In this document: positions 35,203-49,000 of the stretch, in pieces
Layout of the letters: each line of letters begins with the position of its first letter
Position numbering within the stretch: the stretch's first letter is position 1
Assembly (NCBI GenBank): GCA_029747585.1
Contig: JAPEVF010000193.1
Location: 1 to 64,000, forward strand
Origin: Pleurotus djamor
Taxonomy: Eukaryota; Basidiomycota; Agaricomycetes; Agaricales; Pleurotaceae
DNA length: 64,000 bases
Direction: 5' to 3'
Notes under the pieces: generated by a model
What the model was told of the DNA's origin: nothing
Database searches by the model: none
Seen by the model: only the letters and a program-made list of their open reading frames with translations
Made by a program: the position numbers and the translations under genes

Positions 35203-36310
35203 ATCGAGTCTGGGCTAGACTAGCACGACCTGGTTGCGGACCACTGACGAGCTCGTCCGTTGTAAGTCCAGTCCACGCTTTAAGAATCTGTGACTAATTG
35301 TCAACGAAAAGGTTATCGACGGTCTATTGAAAAGTATATGGGGTCTATGTCCTGATCACGGGATTCAGTAGGGGCTCCGCGAGCGGGCTGGCTTGGAACG
35401 AGAAATCCAATGCGCAAGTGTAGATTTCAGGTTCATCCTGACAAGATGTGGCGGACTGCACTCGCCTCGCTCGGGCTTTTAAAGCGCCGTACCAGCAATG
35501 ACTGGCGCACGCGAATATGGAGCAACCACATGTGAAGATATATTCGATCTGTTGCTCGAAGAAGATATGATCTTGTGAACGACCAGTCCAGAAACTCTCT
35601 AAGAAACGTAGCTCGACTCTTATCCAGGCTGTAGAATGCGCCAAAGCCATATCTGGCGTACGTCCGAAATTCTAGCTTCTTTTGCATGCGAGAACTTCTG
35701 GCTGACATAGTCGAAGCAAACCTGGCCTTAGGAGAGATCCCATCGCAGAAACTGTATGTGGCCCTCCGTTTGTTAATCCATTGATCCTAATGTGTTGCCA
35801 CAAGAGAAACTTTTCGATTTCTCGTTTCATCCTGACCTTATCAGACGAGGACTTGCGCTTCAGGCCAATGATCGAATTTGAGCCTTAGCACCTCTTTGGA
35901 GTCTTAGCTCAAGTCCTCCATCCCAAAGTGTTACATATCTCCATCTCGGCAGTACCAATATCAGCTCGCGCGAGATTTGTCACCCTTCGATAAGCCCATC
36001 AGTGCTGCCAGACTTATCACCTACTCGGTCCTCTCTCGCGATTAATCGACATCGAATTCAGATAGATGGTGTCTTCGACCGACCTCCAGAGCATGGCCCA
36101 ACTTTCCAAGTGTGGGCAAGGCTTGTCCGAGATGCCCGCGGGATTGAGCAGATTTCAAACCCAGCGGCACCTTAATCGGTTGGGTGTCGTACGTTGCCCT
36201 CTGATGGTCAGGTATGTTTCGAACCTTTGTGGAGACAAATAGGATCTGAATAGTACACAGTAAATTGCGGTCATGCGGCTGTATAATCTACCGTGCTAGT
36301 TTAACGTGGC
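35203..36310. other. Intergenic, one unexplained open frame
   Basis: No gene assigned. A frame of about 97 codons without ATG runs from about 35880 to TAA near 36176 and contains RHRIQIDGVFDRPPEHG and TFQVWARLVRDARGIEQIS, which reads like real protein but has no matching exon that I can find. Confidence 0.3.
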
Positions 36311-36700
36311 TTACAGCTGTTTGCAAAACCGTAGGCCACCCTCCAATTTTCGTGTTTGATGGCGAACGTCCCCATCAGGAAAGCTGTCTTCCCACTCCAA
36401 CAGCAGCAGCACAACGCCCTCTGCGCCAACCCGTCGCATCGCGTTGGTGTTCTGCAGACCGACGCGTTATTCTGCAAAATTAGGGTGACTTTTCGGGGCA
36501 GCTGGTGCACTTCATTGAGAACTCGCCAAAAAACGGTTTTTAGCCACAAAATGGCGCGCGAATCGACGACCAGACTCTCCAGCCGCAATCATCGGTTTGG
36601 AGCAGGTTTGGAGTGAAGACCGCCCACTTTCCTATCCCAGCTCTTTGTCAGCAGATTGCAAGAATCCGTGGGTGGCCTACGGTTTTGCAAACAGCTGTAA
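36311..36700. mobile_element. MITE-like element with perfect 31-bp terminal inverted repeats
   Basis: Bases 36311-36341 (TTACAGCTGTTTGCAAAACC then GTAGGCCACCC) are the exact reverse complement of 36670-36700. The element is 390 bases long and has no transposase; the open frames inside are short and not protein-like. Size, perfect terminal inverted repeats and lack of coding match a non-autonomous DNA transposon. I see no clear target site duplication: the flanks read ...AACGTGGC and ATGGCGCC..., sharing TGGC with a one-base offset. Superfamily not assigned. Confidence 0.85.
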
Positions 36701-39700
36701 ATGGCGCCGATTTCCTCCCATCGACTCAGGCTCTCGACCGCGTTTTACACACGAACCACAGCCATAGACTTGAATGTAGATGCCGGGCGTTCCTCATGTC
36801 GTATTTGTGGCTACTATGTGCGTACTGACTGATAAACACTCTGCTCGNAAAAAACCATTGATGCATTAATGCGAAGCCGGACAGTTTTCATTTCACACCC
36901 TCCTTGGCGATGTGCACTTGTTCTCAGGATTCGTGCTTGTGCTTCACAGCTCTCCCCCCGATTTGATGCTATCGACATCTCAAACCATGTTGTAATGTCT
37001 TCCTTCACGTAAGCCCGTGTTCTCTCCACCACTGTGCATTCCTCTCGGGGCAGGTGGCCGGGTTAATTTCCGTCCTGTGTTTGTTCGCGGAGCCCGAGCG
37101 ACGCAAGTTTGGTTGTGAGTACAGCCGTTGCGGCTCCGTTCGAGTGCTGCGGACAACAGGCTCATTTTCACAACCACCCTCGATCTGCGCCTTTCTGGGT
37201 CCCCGATGGTGAATCCTTAAACTCACCAACATTTACACGTCGTCGTCAACCTTGTGGCTCGCCATGTGTACTATGCGAATACGTATACTTATCAGTGACT
37301 AGTGTGCGACGGTTTTTAGACATGTCAATGAAGTTTCGCTGGATGGGCTTTCTCATTCTCTTGTGAGCCCTTGCGCTCGCTCTCATCCTCCGACGTGTCC
37401 TAATTTAAACTTTTCTCGTGTTTAGTCACAGAACATGATCAACTCCTTCACTCTATCACACTTTCCTTCTCGTGTCTTGAGCAAATCCTATCTTTTTCGT
37501 TTGCGCTGCTACGCTTTGGCATGCAATTTCATGGAATGTTTGTGTCATCGTTCGTGTCATCCGCTTTTGCAGTATTGCTCCTCATTGATGTCGCAATTTG
37601 TTCCTCTTCTTCAATGATCTGCTTTCCTAGCGTAGCACTCTCGAATCAATAACATCTTACTTTCTTGGGTATCTCCGAATTTCAATTGCTCCTGGGTCGT
37701 GGTTGGAAGACTTAGCCCCAAACCGCCGGTAACCAATTACATTGCCACGATGGGCGGACTTCAGTTCCATACTTCGAGTCCCCCGGACTAATTTGCGCCC
37801 TCCTTCTTCCCAACAGCAAGCACTAGTGAAGACGGCATTGACACTTATGGGTTTTATTCTCAAATGTGTGTCGTAAGTCCACCCTTAAACCTCAATAGCA
37901 CCACCACAAGCTTACATAGGTCACAAGCTTACATAGGTGGAGCGGCTCTTCCTACTTCCATGTTCTTAGATTGTTACGCGAGGAAGGACCCTCTAGAATA
38001 CAAATTGGGATGATGGCAGCTCACCTCCCCACTTCCCTGTTGTCACCTGCTCCGAACAGGAATATCTCTAGCGACGTATCGTAATGTAATAGACAGATGA
38101 GTTACGGCAGGCATGAAAATTCGATAACATTCCCCAGCCTACCCCGATTCACAATCTTCACACTCCAAAACACAAGGCACACATTCATTGCGTGAGGCGA
38201 GCCTGCCTGAGCCAGAGTATTACGAACAGTCCCTGGTACCTTGATGCACCTCTTGTACGGTAAGTGTGTACCAGTCTCACGCATGATCGGAAACCGGATG
38301 AATAGATCTAGAGTATACTCTAAATGTACCACATATGGACATATCATGATGAGACAATGTCGTGCTACGAGGTTACGTATATCCGTGACGTGACGAGTCC
38401 CACCTCCACCGGTTGTGGATGAATATAATCACCTCGGCGAAAGCTGAATGTGCGACTCAGCATGCGTATATAAACCGTATCGATCATTACTCACCGGGAA
38501 CAAGCGCTGTGAAAGGATGCTAGAGATATGTAAGTCCTGACATAACGTGGAGAGTCTCCATCTTTACGAATCAAGAAGACTGGATACACATATAAATATG
38601 TATGGCTTGATGACTGGGACTCAAGCTTCTGACTGTCTTCCTTGGTCCTCACGGACCGTACGGCATCTAAACGGGATCGTTGTCACTTCCGGAGTGAGCT
38701 TGAAGGACGTGTTTGCGGCCCGATCCTTGACTGGGGAGCTCAGCGCAGCTACAGCTGACTGCATGTAGGCGGCTTCTCGTATCCTATGCTGTTTTGTGAA
38801 CATGTCTGGGATACTTGAGGATGTGGCTTGGTGGATCACTCAACTCAATATCAACCACTGACCAATGATGCGGAATTGCAGTAGAGATTCTGCAGTAGTC
38901 ACTCTATCAAGAAGCAGCTACTATCAGAGTTCTGTGCGGAATTTAGTCATTTCTCCAAGGACATGTGCGGTAAATTGAAGCAAAATGAAGAGATGAAAGG
39001 AATAGGAGCTATGAGCCCGCCCCTATCTGAGCCGATCCAACGGAACTGATTTCCGCGTGTTGCGAAATGATGAACCATCTGCCACCAAACCCCGTCGCGT
39101 ACAATGATACTACTGAACCTGCGGAAAGACCATAGAGGCAATGGCGCTAGGAGTTGCGCATTCCATGTAAGGACTTTGGTGGTTGAACTGGGAGGACTCC
39201 CCCACGTATCGGAGCCGTGGCCGGTGGATCGGAGACTGAAATTCGCCCTGAAAACGATGGCCACCGGAGATTGAAAACAAATGGCAACGTTCTTTCTTAC
39301 TTCCTTACCGCTTGGAGACAGCCGGTGATCGATTCCCTCGACGTCGAACTTGATGCAGAGAAGCGAACTGATTCAGACGCGGGACTTGGTGCGTGCCTGG
39401 CCTCAGTACATGTAGACTCCGGAGCCCGAACTTACAACTTGTTGGTCAACAGTCTCACTATGCATGGCGACGTACTAGGGGGGACATAAGAAAGTAACGG
39501 GATACTAGCTAGGCTGCGGAAACCCCAACCAATCCGCTTGAAGAAGGTGTACTCGTACCTGTCGTTGTGGATCCTGATTGGAATCCTTGCTAGCGTGGGC
39601 ACAAGATGCGGTTAACTTCGAACATGGTAATGCCCAGGCTCCGTTATATCGTTATCGACCATTTTTTGATTTATATTTATTCTTTTTAGAGATCAAACCC

Positions 39701-40081
39701 CCCAGGCTAATATTCTATAATCAGAAAAGAGGGGGGCACGCTCAGGCGATGATCCTCGGTTTTCAGGTTTGGCCTTAAGTTTGTTCAGNTTTTTTTCTAG
39801 ACGGACCAAGGAGTCTTGAGATCTTCGCCCCACTCTTTCAGGCCTCGCTACCATCCAAACACGAACAGGCTGTCTGTAGAATTCCCCGGCGACGCCTGTC
39901 TAACCGCAGTTGATCATACCACCATATCACCAATCCACGAAGCTTCATATAGCCTCCCTTCAATTCCATCAAGGTTCCCCCAGTGCACCCTCGCCGGTCA
40001 TAATAATCCGTCAAAAAGCTAGCGCAACGGTTGCTTTATACCCGAGCAAAAGTGAGCCCTTCAAATACTTTTCCTTCATAC
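36701..40081. other. Long gene-poor stretch
   Basis: About 3.4 kb without a supported gene. Contents: N bases beside A and T runs at 36848 and 39789, a 17-base tandem duplication at 37905-37938, and an AT-rich patch near 39660-39720. Unrecognised transposon remains or a non-coding RNA could be present. Confidence 0.4.
37905..37938. repeat. Tandem duplication of 17 bases
   Basis: CACAAGCTTACATAGGT occurs twice head to tail (37905-37921, 37922-37938). Confidence 0.9.
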
Positions 40082-40088
40082 TATATAA
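40082..40088 (+). promoter_or_regulatory. TATA box of the disordered-protein gene
   Basis: TATATAA about 125 bases before ATG 40212, in a plausible core promoter position. Confidence 0.4.
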
Positions 40089-40211
40089 CCGACAGACTCT
40101 CTGCCAAAGTTGGCCTTTTCATTCCTTCATTTAGGTCGACCTCGCTTTGAATCTGCCTCGGTCGAATCGCGACAGAAGGGAACTCGAGACGGCGTCTCTT
40201 CACTTTGGCTT

Positions 40212-42915
40212 ATGGCTACCCACTTCGCTCCCCTTTCGGATAGGCGCTTCCCACTCTCCGCCGACGTCGAGAGAGGTTATTTGCCTCCCCACAACCCGGC
40301 GACGCAGCAGCAACCCTTCGCTACGCACTTAGAACCATCTCATGCTCAGTATGATCGATGGGAAAACCATACCGCCCAACTTTCCTGGTCCAGTTCTCCC
40401 CATGCGCAACGGGGCCAGACGGCTTATAACAATGCCAGCATCAGTATCAAGAGGCAGCCATATTCGCCTCTTCGACATGAATGTCTGCTACCCGGTCTGG
40501 CTACGCAGAACTACTACCAACAACAGCGACCACCATTACGAGGCCAACAACCATTCGAAGCAACGACGATCGTCGCTTCGCCACCGTCGATCATCGGCCC
40601 ACGACCGACGGCCAGCTATGCCCTCAACCATTTCGCCTCCTCGTCTGAGGCATCGCCATCGCCTCGGCCGGCCTCGGGACAGAGCTCCAGATCCTTTGAT
40701 GCCCCCACCAGTTCAGAAAGCCCATTCATTATGCCACGAGGGCCGGCGAGTGGGACACCAGAAGTATCGCGGTCTAAATCCACAGACAGCTCATCTGTCA
40801 AAATTGAACAAGACGATGGGAATGACTACTTTATCATGGAGTTCTGTGGGTCTTCGGACGCCGATAGTCGTGACGAAGGCCATATCGAAGAGGAAGGGAG
40901 CGGAGAAGGCGAAGGGGAGTTTAAGCTAGGTTCAGGTCGTTCTGGCGCGAAGCAGCCTTGTCGGCTATCAAGCGGCAAGTTCCCTAGGCCTTTCAGCACT
41001 GGTCACCACGTCGACATCCGTACTGAGGTTCCTATCCGAGCTGGTAGTGCGCCTGAAGAAATGAAGAAACTCATGCACATCCTCCGACTCGATCCCTTCA
41101 CCATGCATAATGGCGTTGACCGAGGCATTGTAGCGCCGTCCCGCCCAGAACCGGGGCCGCTCACAGAAGAGCCTATCATGTTCGAGTTTCAGCTCGAGAT
41201 ACATGGTTCTGACGATGAAAACGAAGATGATATTGACGGAGTACCAGGATTACCGACGGGTATTAAGCTCAGAGCGTTTTCGCCGGATTTCGAGCTCGAC
41301 GACGCTCTAGGTGAATGCGACACTGAAGAGAAATGGGTAGATAGTCGGGACATGAGCTCAAGCACGACTCAATCAGATCACAACGTCCCTAGGACGCCAC
41401 CGCCCTCTGCTAAATGGGATTTTTCATATCCTTTGCGCGAAGTGCGCTCGCCGATGGGAGCACGCATGATCAAAGCCAATTCCAACCCACAAGGTGAGTT
41501 ATACCACTTCATCGCTTCAGACGTTATTTCTAAAGGCAAGTGTACTTTTGACCAGTCGACTCACAAGTGTTCTCCCGGGCAGGTTATGAAGGGGTATCCG
41601 GCCTATCAGCGAGTACTAGACCATCAACGTACGATGACCACCACCATCGAATGTCTCAATACAACCGCATCCACCAAGCCTCGACATCGTACAGCCAGGC
41701 GTCCGACGTGACTTCACCCGATAGTTACCGCTCGACAACCTGCGCTGCCTCATCGACCCCATCATCGACCACCTCGTTTACATCAACTTCGACATTGGCA
41801 TCACCTTACGCCTTCTCATCGGTTACTGGGAGTAGTTCGTCTCCGAATTTCCGCCATCAGCCCCGCGTACCCTCGGAGTACCTCCCCGTCGACCAGTCTT
41901 CGCCTCCCGGATCGACCTGGAGCCAGGAAAATACGAATTACGCTGCACACTCGTCCTCAGCGAATTCTTCGGCTTACGCTGACGCCAGTGTGTTGCCGAC
42001 TCATTACAGATATCATGTAAGTGCTTAGTCCAATGTTCACAGTTTCGTCCCTCCCATCATCCTTGTTCTCAATTTGCGCCTAATACATTCCTTCTTGACT
42101 TGGCGGTCATGCCGCTACCCTTTGTTTCCATTTTCTTTCGCTTTCATTTTTTTTCTCCGACAAGAGGCCTCCATTCCTGTGCGTCCTTTCCGGTGGCTTG
42201 GTGCCATATGGGTGTCCTTTTCATATGACCCATAATTGGTTGGTCACGGCCGTTGTATTCTCCATGTCCATGGAAATGAATGTGGCGATGGAGTGGTTGT
42301 ATGATGCCACCACATCACGCCTTACCCTGTTATCGTGCTTTTCCACTATCGATGGGCGTACTAGCCACCATTATTGCTTCTTCGTGCCTACCCCATGACC
42401 ATTTGGCTCATACCACGAAGCCGATCTATGGTTGGCACATTGGCACTTGGCTTCTTCCTCCTGGTCCCGCGAAGCAAATAACCAGAGCAACCTTCATCTA
42501 CGTGGTTACTCCATGCTCAAATTGAATGATCTTCTGCCTTCCTTCGCCATCTCCACTTCCCTTGTTACCGACGTCTTTTTCTTCGCTTGGACATACCTCC
42601 TCTTCCTTAACCCCTTTGTTTACTTCGTGTCTTCTTTCCTTCGACTCTGGTCTCTCGCCGACTTCTCTGTTGTTCCTTTATTTTCTTTCTCGATTTTGGC
42701 CTTAACCCCGTGCATCAGTTGTATCAACGCTAACATTCCTTTCCCCGTTTTGATAGGTGTCGGAGCCTACTACACATCATCATGTCTCGCAGCCTCCGAC
42801 CTCCTTTCATCATCATCTCGCTGATGCAAATTCCGCCAGTTACGCCCATACACATGCTCATCATTCCGACACGCATCCTAGCCCCAATCCCAGAACTGCA
42901 TCATATCTCATGTGA
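40212..42915 (+). CDS. Hypothetical Ser/Pro-rich, largely disordered protein
   Basis: I do not recognise the family. Exons 40212-41493, 41583-42016 and 42757-42915 join in phase to 624 residues. The first 200 residues are rich in Ser, Pro, Gln and Arg. An acidic patch (EEEGSGEGEGEF) follows near 240. A more ordered middle holds APEEMKKLMHILRLDPFTMH, EEPIMFEFQLEIHGSDDEN and GIKLRAFSPDFELDDALG, the best place to look for a fold. After residue 430 the protein is Ser/Thr-rich, and the last exon is His/Ser-rich (VSEPTTHHHVSQPPTSFHHH). The 740-base second intron is ten times longer than others in the window; if it is retained, translation stops at 42028 after VSA, giving a shorter form. ATG 40212 is the first in frame. 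A regulatory protein is conceivable but unsupported. Confidence 0.68.
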
Positions 42916-45900
42916 GACGTGTCAAGGAAACTACGCCCTAGAGTCACTTTATACCACTACTAGCTGTAGGGTCATCCAACATGCTACGTAGTTTATACCA
43001 CCCGTAACCCGAAGTTCCACACCAATCTGCTACTCTACTCCCCGCTAATGACCCATCGTGCTACATCACGGGTCTTCGTTGGGTCCTTTGCACCCGTTGC
43101 ATCTTCGAAGACTACCGTCGCGTTGGTATCTCCGATCCGAATCTTCTGCTATCACTCCTTTCCTACCCAACGTATGGTCAGCTAGGAGCTAGCTAAGAAG
43201 CCCATCAGGGCGTGGGGTTACCATCGGGGATCCTGAGCATCGTCATCCACGAACGCCAGTCACTGCTGGTCGGTTACGACAGCCTCCCGAGTTTGCATCA
43301 ATGGTCGGATGTTGAATAAATACATCAACAATTATTCAATATCTCGTTCTACACTCGATTCTTCGTCGCGAACTGGTTGGCCCGTACTGCACCGCACTAT
43401 ACCGCAACAAGACAACGACATGGTACGACAAGACAACGACCTATCGCATCTCGCCATGCCTCAAGCTCCACCTTCGACCTGGACATAGTCCTTCGTCGAC
43501 GGCGTTTTTGTGTCATTGCCACCACATACGGCAGACCATCGAGGCGCGAAGAAATTCTTGAGAATATATACCTGAAGCCCAGGCCTTGCTCGAGTTCCAG
43601 AACGCTTACGAGGTCGTATTTTGCATGCTGTCATCGACTCCTTCCTCGTTCTCACAGACACCATCTCTCATTCGTTTGCGCCCACTGTACCGAACTAGAC
43701 TGACAATGGCTTCCATCTGGCCTTTCTCTTCGTCGTTCTCTCCTCTTCATTATCGGGGCGCTCAACAACATCCAAGGCACTATCTATCTCCGTCATGGGT
43801 CGATATCATTTAATTATATAAATGGAAATAATTAACGTGTAAGCAATATAAACGCTGCCTTATCCTTTCTTCTCGGATAGTGGACCCAACCCTGATCCCG
43901 AGGTCTTGATGTTGATTGATGATGGCGATCATCATCCTAGGTTTCCTTCAGGGCTTATGCCATGAGAGCCGTGAGGTCATTCAGTCCCCGTCGATTGCTT
44001 TCCCCCATACAGCGAGAGAGAATTACATGATCACTCATAAGACCGCTATTAGATGAACCCATGCTCAGAGAATACGCAGGTCTCGATCCTTTCCAGCCAA
44101 CTGAGCACCTTTCGCCCACCATATCTCAGCTTGGAGCTCGAACTTGAACACCCCTCATTCGGATTTAGAACGTCTAGCCTCCTGGCTTGCCCCTGGCCCC
44201 ATGGGCGAGACTTCAGGCCTGCAGGCCTTGTTTATTGCTTCTGACGCTTCGGAATAGATGTATCTCAGATGATACAGTCAAGTTGACCTTTGTAATTAAC
44301 CTGAGAGTCCTAAGAATGTGCGCATCTCAGAAAACGCAAGAAAAGTTGTCCGATGGCTCCTTACAAACCCCTATACCTCCTTTTATACTCCTTTCGACTA
44401 TGTCAACGTCAACCAGGCATCCCGTTCCAACTGCGCAAGCATAAAGCTAGTTTCCTCATACTCTCCGTGAAGGATATTACACCAGCTCTGGGGTGCGATT
44501 GCTTCGAAGCCCTAGTGGTGGAGCCGATGTAGTGACAAGACATCCTGGGACTGCACCACATGGTTGGTTTCTCTCCGAAACAATGATTCCCCTCGATGTG
44601 TGCCAGTCACTAGGCTCCGAGTCGATCAGATACCTTAAACCTGGGCTCAACACCGCCGGCGATGGTGTATGGAGGATCTCGGACATGGAATTACTCACCG
44701 ACCGAGTGGCTCGTATGATCTGAATGCCTTGACATGGGACAATAGCGCCGCTACTTGGCAGGCTCTGCACTATTAACCTACTCAAGCATGCGGTCTCGGA
44801 AAGACTTTTTCACCGTGATGACGCTGACATGGAATGAATGACTTTGGGATTACATGGAGGGACCACAGTGGAAGCCCCGAGTTACTGGCACCTTGTCAAT
44901 GCCTCGGGCTCACTTTACACCGAGAAACAGCGACTCCTATGGATATATGGACCCAGCGATTGCGGGCACTAGCAACTCGACGAAGGGGGCAGATCAGGGC
45001 TATTTAATAGATTGTACCATTGGACCTTCCATCAAAGGAAGACTCGGTCGTTCTGTTCAGCGTGTTCTCTTGACACGGGGCTTGAGACTGGCGCTGGCGC
45101 TGAAAGCTTAGTTGTCATCAATTCTGAGAACGAATCATGTCTAACCACATGGTTTCATATAGTCGTTGACTTGTCTTCTCGACATCGTGAACACAGGTAG
45201 AACGGGAGAAAGAAGTTTCACGGTTTCAGGGGATACCTTCGGGAAAGTTTGATTGAAGTGTCGACGTAGCAATCTTGGCAGAAGAAGATCGATGGAAACA
45301 TGTTGTTTCATGCTTCACGGGAAGCCCCAGCTGTCTTCATGGGCGGGTCTTGAATCATTAAATGCAACGGACCGGCGACTCACCTGTAAGGCTACGGTGA
45401 CCCGGTATGTGCTACATAGCAAGTTAGCTATCACCAAGTTCCTAGAGGAGAAGCTTGTCACTTGAGAATGCATTCGGAGGCCACCAGCTGGGATTGCAAC
45501 AGAAGGATCCTTCAAGTCAGGTTTAGCAAAGAACCCAAGTCGACGTGTCGTAGACAAATCAAACACCATAAAGCTCAGTCTCAAGCGGCCACCAGACTCG
45601 GAGCACTACATTGAAGAATAGAAATTGACCTTATGTATCAGTTGATTCTACGGAGTGATGCTTCTCTGGCTCTTACCAGCAAACTCTTCGGTTAACGCCC
45701 AGCCTAAAAGGCGTTCCCTTTTGGTTCCCTTGAAAAGTCGAATTTCTCAGCGACGATGCAGTAAGCCTAGTACCATAGTATCAGTAGCTGACCAAACCGA
45801 CGATGTACCGCCTGAGGGAGCTTTGAGGGACTCATGTGTAGTTGCGCTCTTGGGCTCGTTGGTGTTCGTTCTTAGTGGATAGAGCCGCTGAGATCCAAAT

Positions 45901-46019
45901 CGCTGTGTGAACTTGAAGCAGACGCCACACAAATGCACTGCCACCACTTCTGCGCCAAGCCTCGCGATCGTGGCAAGTTCATCCTTGCTACCGTGACCAG
46001 CCCGTGACGTGGAAGCTAA
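42916..46019. other. Gene-poor stretch of 3.1 kb
   Basis: No supported gene. Near 43390-43440 a short motif around ACGACATGGTACGACAAGACAACG makes imperfect repeats. The open frames at 44480-44785 overlap on both strands and show no family features. The end would hold the promoter and possibly a 5' exon of SEC24. Confidence 0.4.
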
Positions 46020-49000
46020 ATGAGCCATTTGATGTACGCCCATGCATCGGCGCACATTCCCCAACCCCCTCATACTGCAGGGCAATCATATCAAGGCCTC
46101 AGGAATCATATAGACCCGTCACAAATCCCCTCACCGATTGAGAATCTCGAGGTCGACCGACAGGAATGGGAGGGCAAGACCTACATGACGTTACCCGGGA
46201 AACATGCTCCCTTAGCTACGACCGACTTCACATCTATTGACCAAGGTAATTCTTGCTTATTATCGAGTGGAAGATATCTGACCACGAGACAGGGAATTCT
46301 TCTCCCAAGTTTGTTCGTGTCACCACGTGGAATGTACCCAGTACTTCCAAGCTCGCTTCAGAATGCCAAATTCCTATTGCTGCTGTGTTCAAGCCGTTTG
46401 CGCAGCTAAGCACCTCAGAGGAGCCGATACCCATCGTGGACTTTGGCCCAAACGGTCCTGAGCGATGCGCAAAGTGTAGGGGCTACGTGAACCCATGGTG
46501 TGCCTGGGTCGATGGAGGGAGTAAGTGGAAGTGTAATCTATGTCAACATATAACGCCAGGTAGCTACCTCTGACCATTTCGAACCATCTAGCCGTTTAAC
46601 CTTTCGCTTAGTTTCTCCTGATTATTTTTGCAACCTCGATGCGAACCTCATGCGCCTCGACTACCAGCAACGACCCGAACTCACCAAGGGGACAGTCGAT
46701 TTCTTAGCTCCAGAAGAGTACTGGGCATCACAACCTTTACCGACGTTATCCAAACCATTTATTACCGTTGAACCCCCACTGACAGGCCCAAAGCCACCAC
46801 TACCCCTTAACTACATTGTTGCGATCGATATCTCAGTCGAAGCCGTCCGCTCAGGCTTTCTCCAGCAAGCTTGCAGGTCGCTCCAGAATATACTCTACGG
46901 CGACTCTGCTTGCTTCCCACCAGATAGCGAGATTGCCATCATCACCTTTGACCGATCCCTCCATTTCTATGACTTTTCCGTGAGTCATGCATATGCTCTT
47001 ATTTGGAGTTAAGCCTCACCCATCCCATCTCATCCAACCTAGACAGCAGATGGACAAGCCCCGATGCTTGTCGTCGCTGATATAGATGAAGTGTTCATTC
47101 CTATGAGAACAGGCTTGTTCGTCAATCCAACCGAGTGCAGGTGAGTTGATTGCTTCTAACATGTCAGGTATGGCCTTAGAGAAGATGATTTGAGCTTTTC
47201 AGGGCCTCTATAGAGCAGCTGCTCGACTCACTGCCTGGGCGGCATCAAGATACAGGAGTCGGTGATTCAGCTATGGGTTCTGCGTTATTGGCCTGCCTAG
47301 CAGCTCTGGTACGATTCCCTTTGAATCTATGATGGAAAGCATGTGTTCTTACCGTTTGACAGTCTGGTCGGGGCGGCCAAGTCATCGTTTTCCAAAGCTG
47401 CATGCCAATGGTTGGCGTAGGTGCACTCCACGGTCCACCTGAAGAACAGAAGGTCTACGATTCCGACAAGGAAAAGACTCTGTTCACCACGCGGGACAAG
47501 ACTTGGCTCGAAATTGGCGAAAGTTGTGTTGATGAGGGTGTTGGTGTTACCATGTTCCTGGGAATGAGCAAGTTCATCGATGTCGCATCCATAGGTACAG
47601 TTCGTTCTTACGTGTTGGCGTTTTCGTGCTTACTTATCTCTCTGTCCTAGGTTCTGTGGCCTCAATTACTGGCGGAGAAATATTCTATCATCCTCGCTTC
47701 GACATAGCTCGAAATGGGCCCATACTCGATTCCCAGTTGCATCACCTTTTCCGCCGGTTCACGGGTTACAACTGTGCCATTAAGATGCGCAGTTCAAATG
47801 GTATTTGCCTTCACACTTGTCTCGACCAAATCCGCATCCTCATCCTGAATATCTAGGCCTCCGTATAACCAACTACCGAGGAAACTTCTTCCAACGTTCC
47901 CCTGCCGAAATTGAATGCGGTGTGCTAGACTCGGATAAGACCATCACTATAACGCTGGAACACACGAGATCGGCCCTTAACCCGCGTGAATACGCTTTCC
48001 TTCAGTCGGCGGTTTTGTACACATCGAAGGAGGGCCAACGGAGAGTTAGGGTCTGCAACCTTGCGTTAGAAGTGGTTGAACTTNGGGGGGAATGTGTTTC
48101 AGTTTGCGGACATGGAGACGATCATTACGCATCTGGCCAAAGAATGTTCGCCCCAGTTCCTCTTTGTTCATCATTGACGTGACTGATGTCCCTGTCCTCT
48201 CACAGCGATCTCGTATATGTCGACGTCCAAGCTGTCTACCATCCGTGAGGATTTGACTGAGCAATGTTCGGCAGTACTTTTAGGATATCGCGTCAACTGT
48301 GCATCCGCTACCAGGCCCACTCAGGTACGTGTTCTTCCACTTCTAAGACACGGTTTAACGTTGTCGATAGCTGGTCATACCCGAGGTTTTCAAAGCCTTC
48401 CCCGCCTTCACATTAGCACTATTGAAGAGTAAACCCTTGAAAGGTAAAGAAGTTCTGAACACTTCGTGTATAACCTAAGCAGCTGATGTCTTTGCTTGCT
48501 TCGAATATTAGGAATACCTAGTGTCTCATCAGACGTCCGGAATTACTATGCCCATCGGTTCCGTAGTATGGATGTTCGGGAACTCGTTCAACACCTTTAT
48601 CCACAGATGATGGCTTTACACGACCTAGACGATACCATCGCTCTCCCAGACCCAAACACCGGCCAAATTTCTCTGCCATCTGTTATGAGGAATAGCCACA
48701 TGTTCATGCAGCCGAACGGGCTGTACCTCATAGATAACGAGGAGGCTATGATTTTGTGGATTGGCGCAAGCGTCTCTCCACAGCTCCTCCGTGACCTCGT
48801 GGGCATCGAAGATATTCACGAAGTGCCTCCAACGATGGTAAGCCGTTCGTATTGAATCAAATGAGGAAGTCTCATATACCCATCTACGCCAGACCCAACT
48901 CCCCATTCTTGAGACGCTTCTGTCTGCCCAGGTTCGAAATATCATAGCGAACCGACGTTTGCGTCGTGGACGCGAAATTCCCATGTTCATCGCTCGACAA

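Noticed and set aside
36356..36616. Open frames inside the 390-bp inverted-repeat element, considered as transposase
   Set aside because: Too short, on both strands at once, with no DDE or other catalytic pattern.
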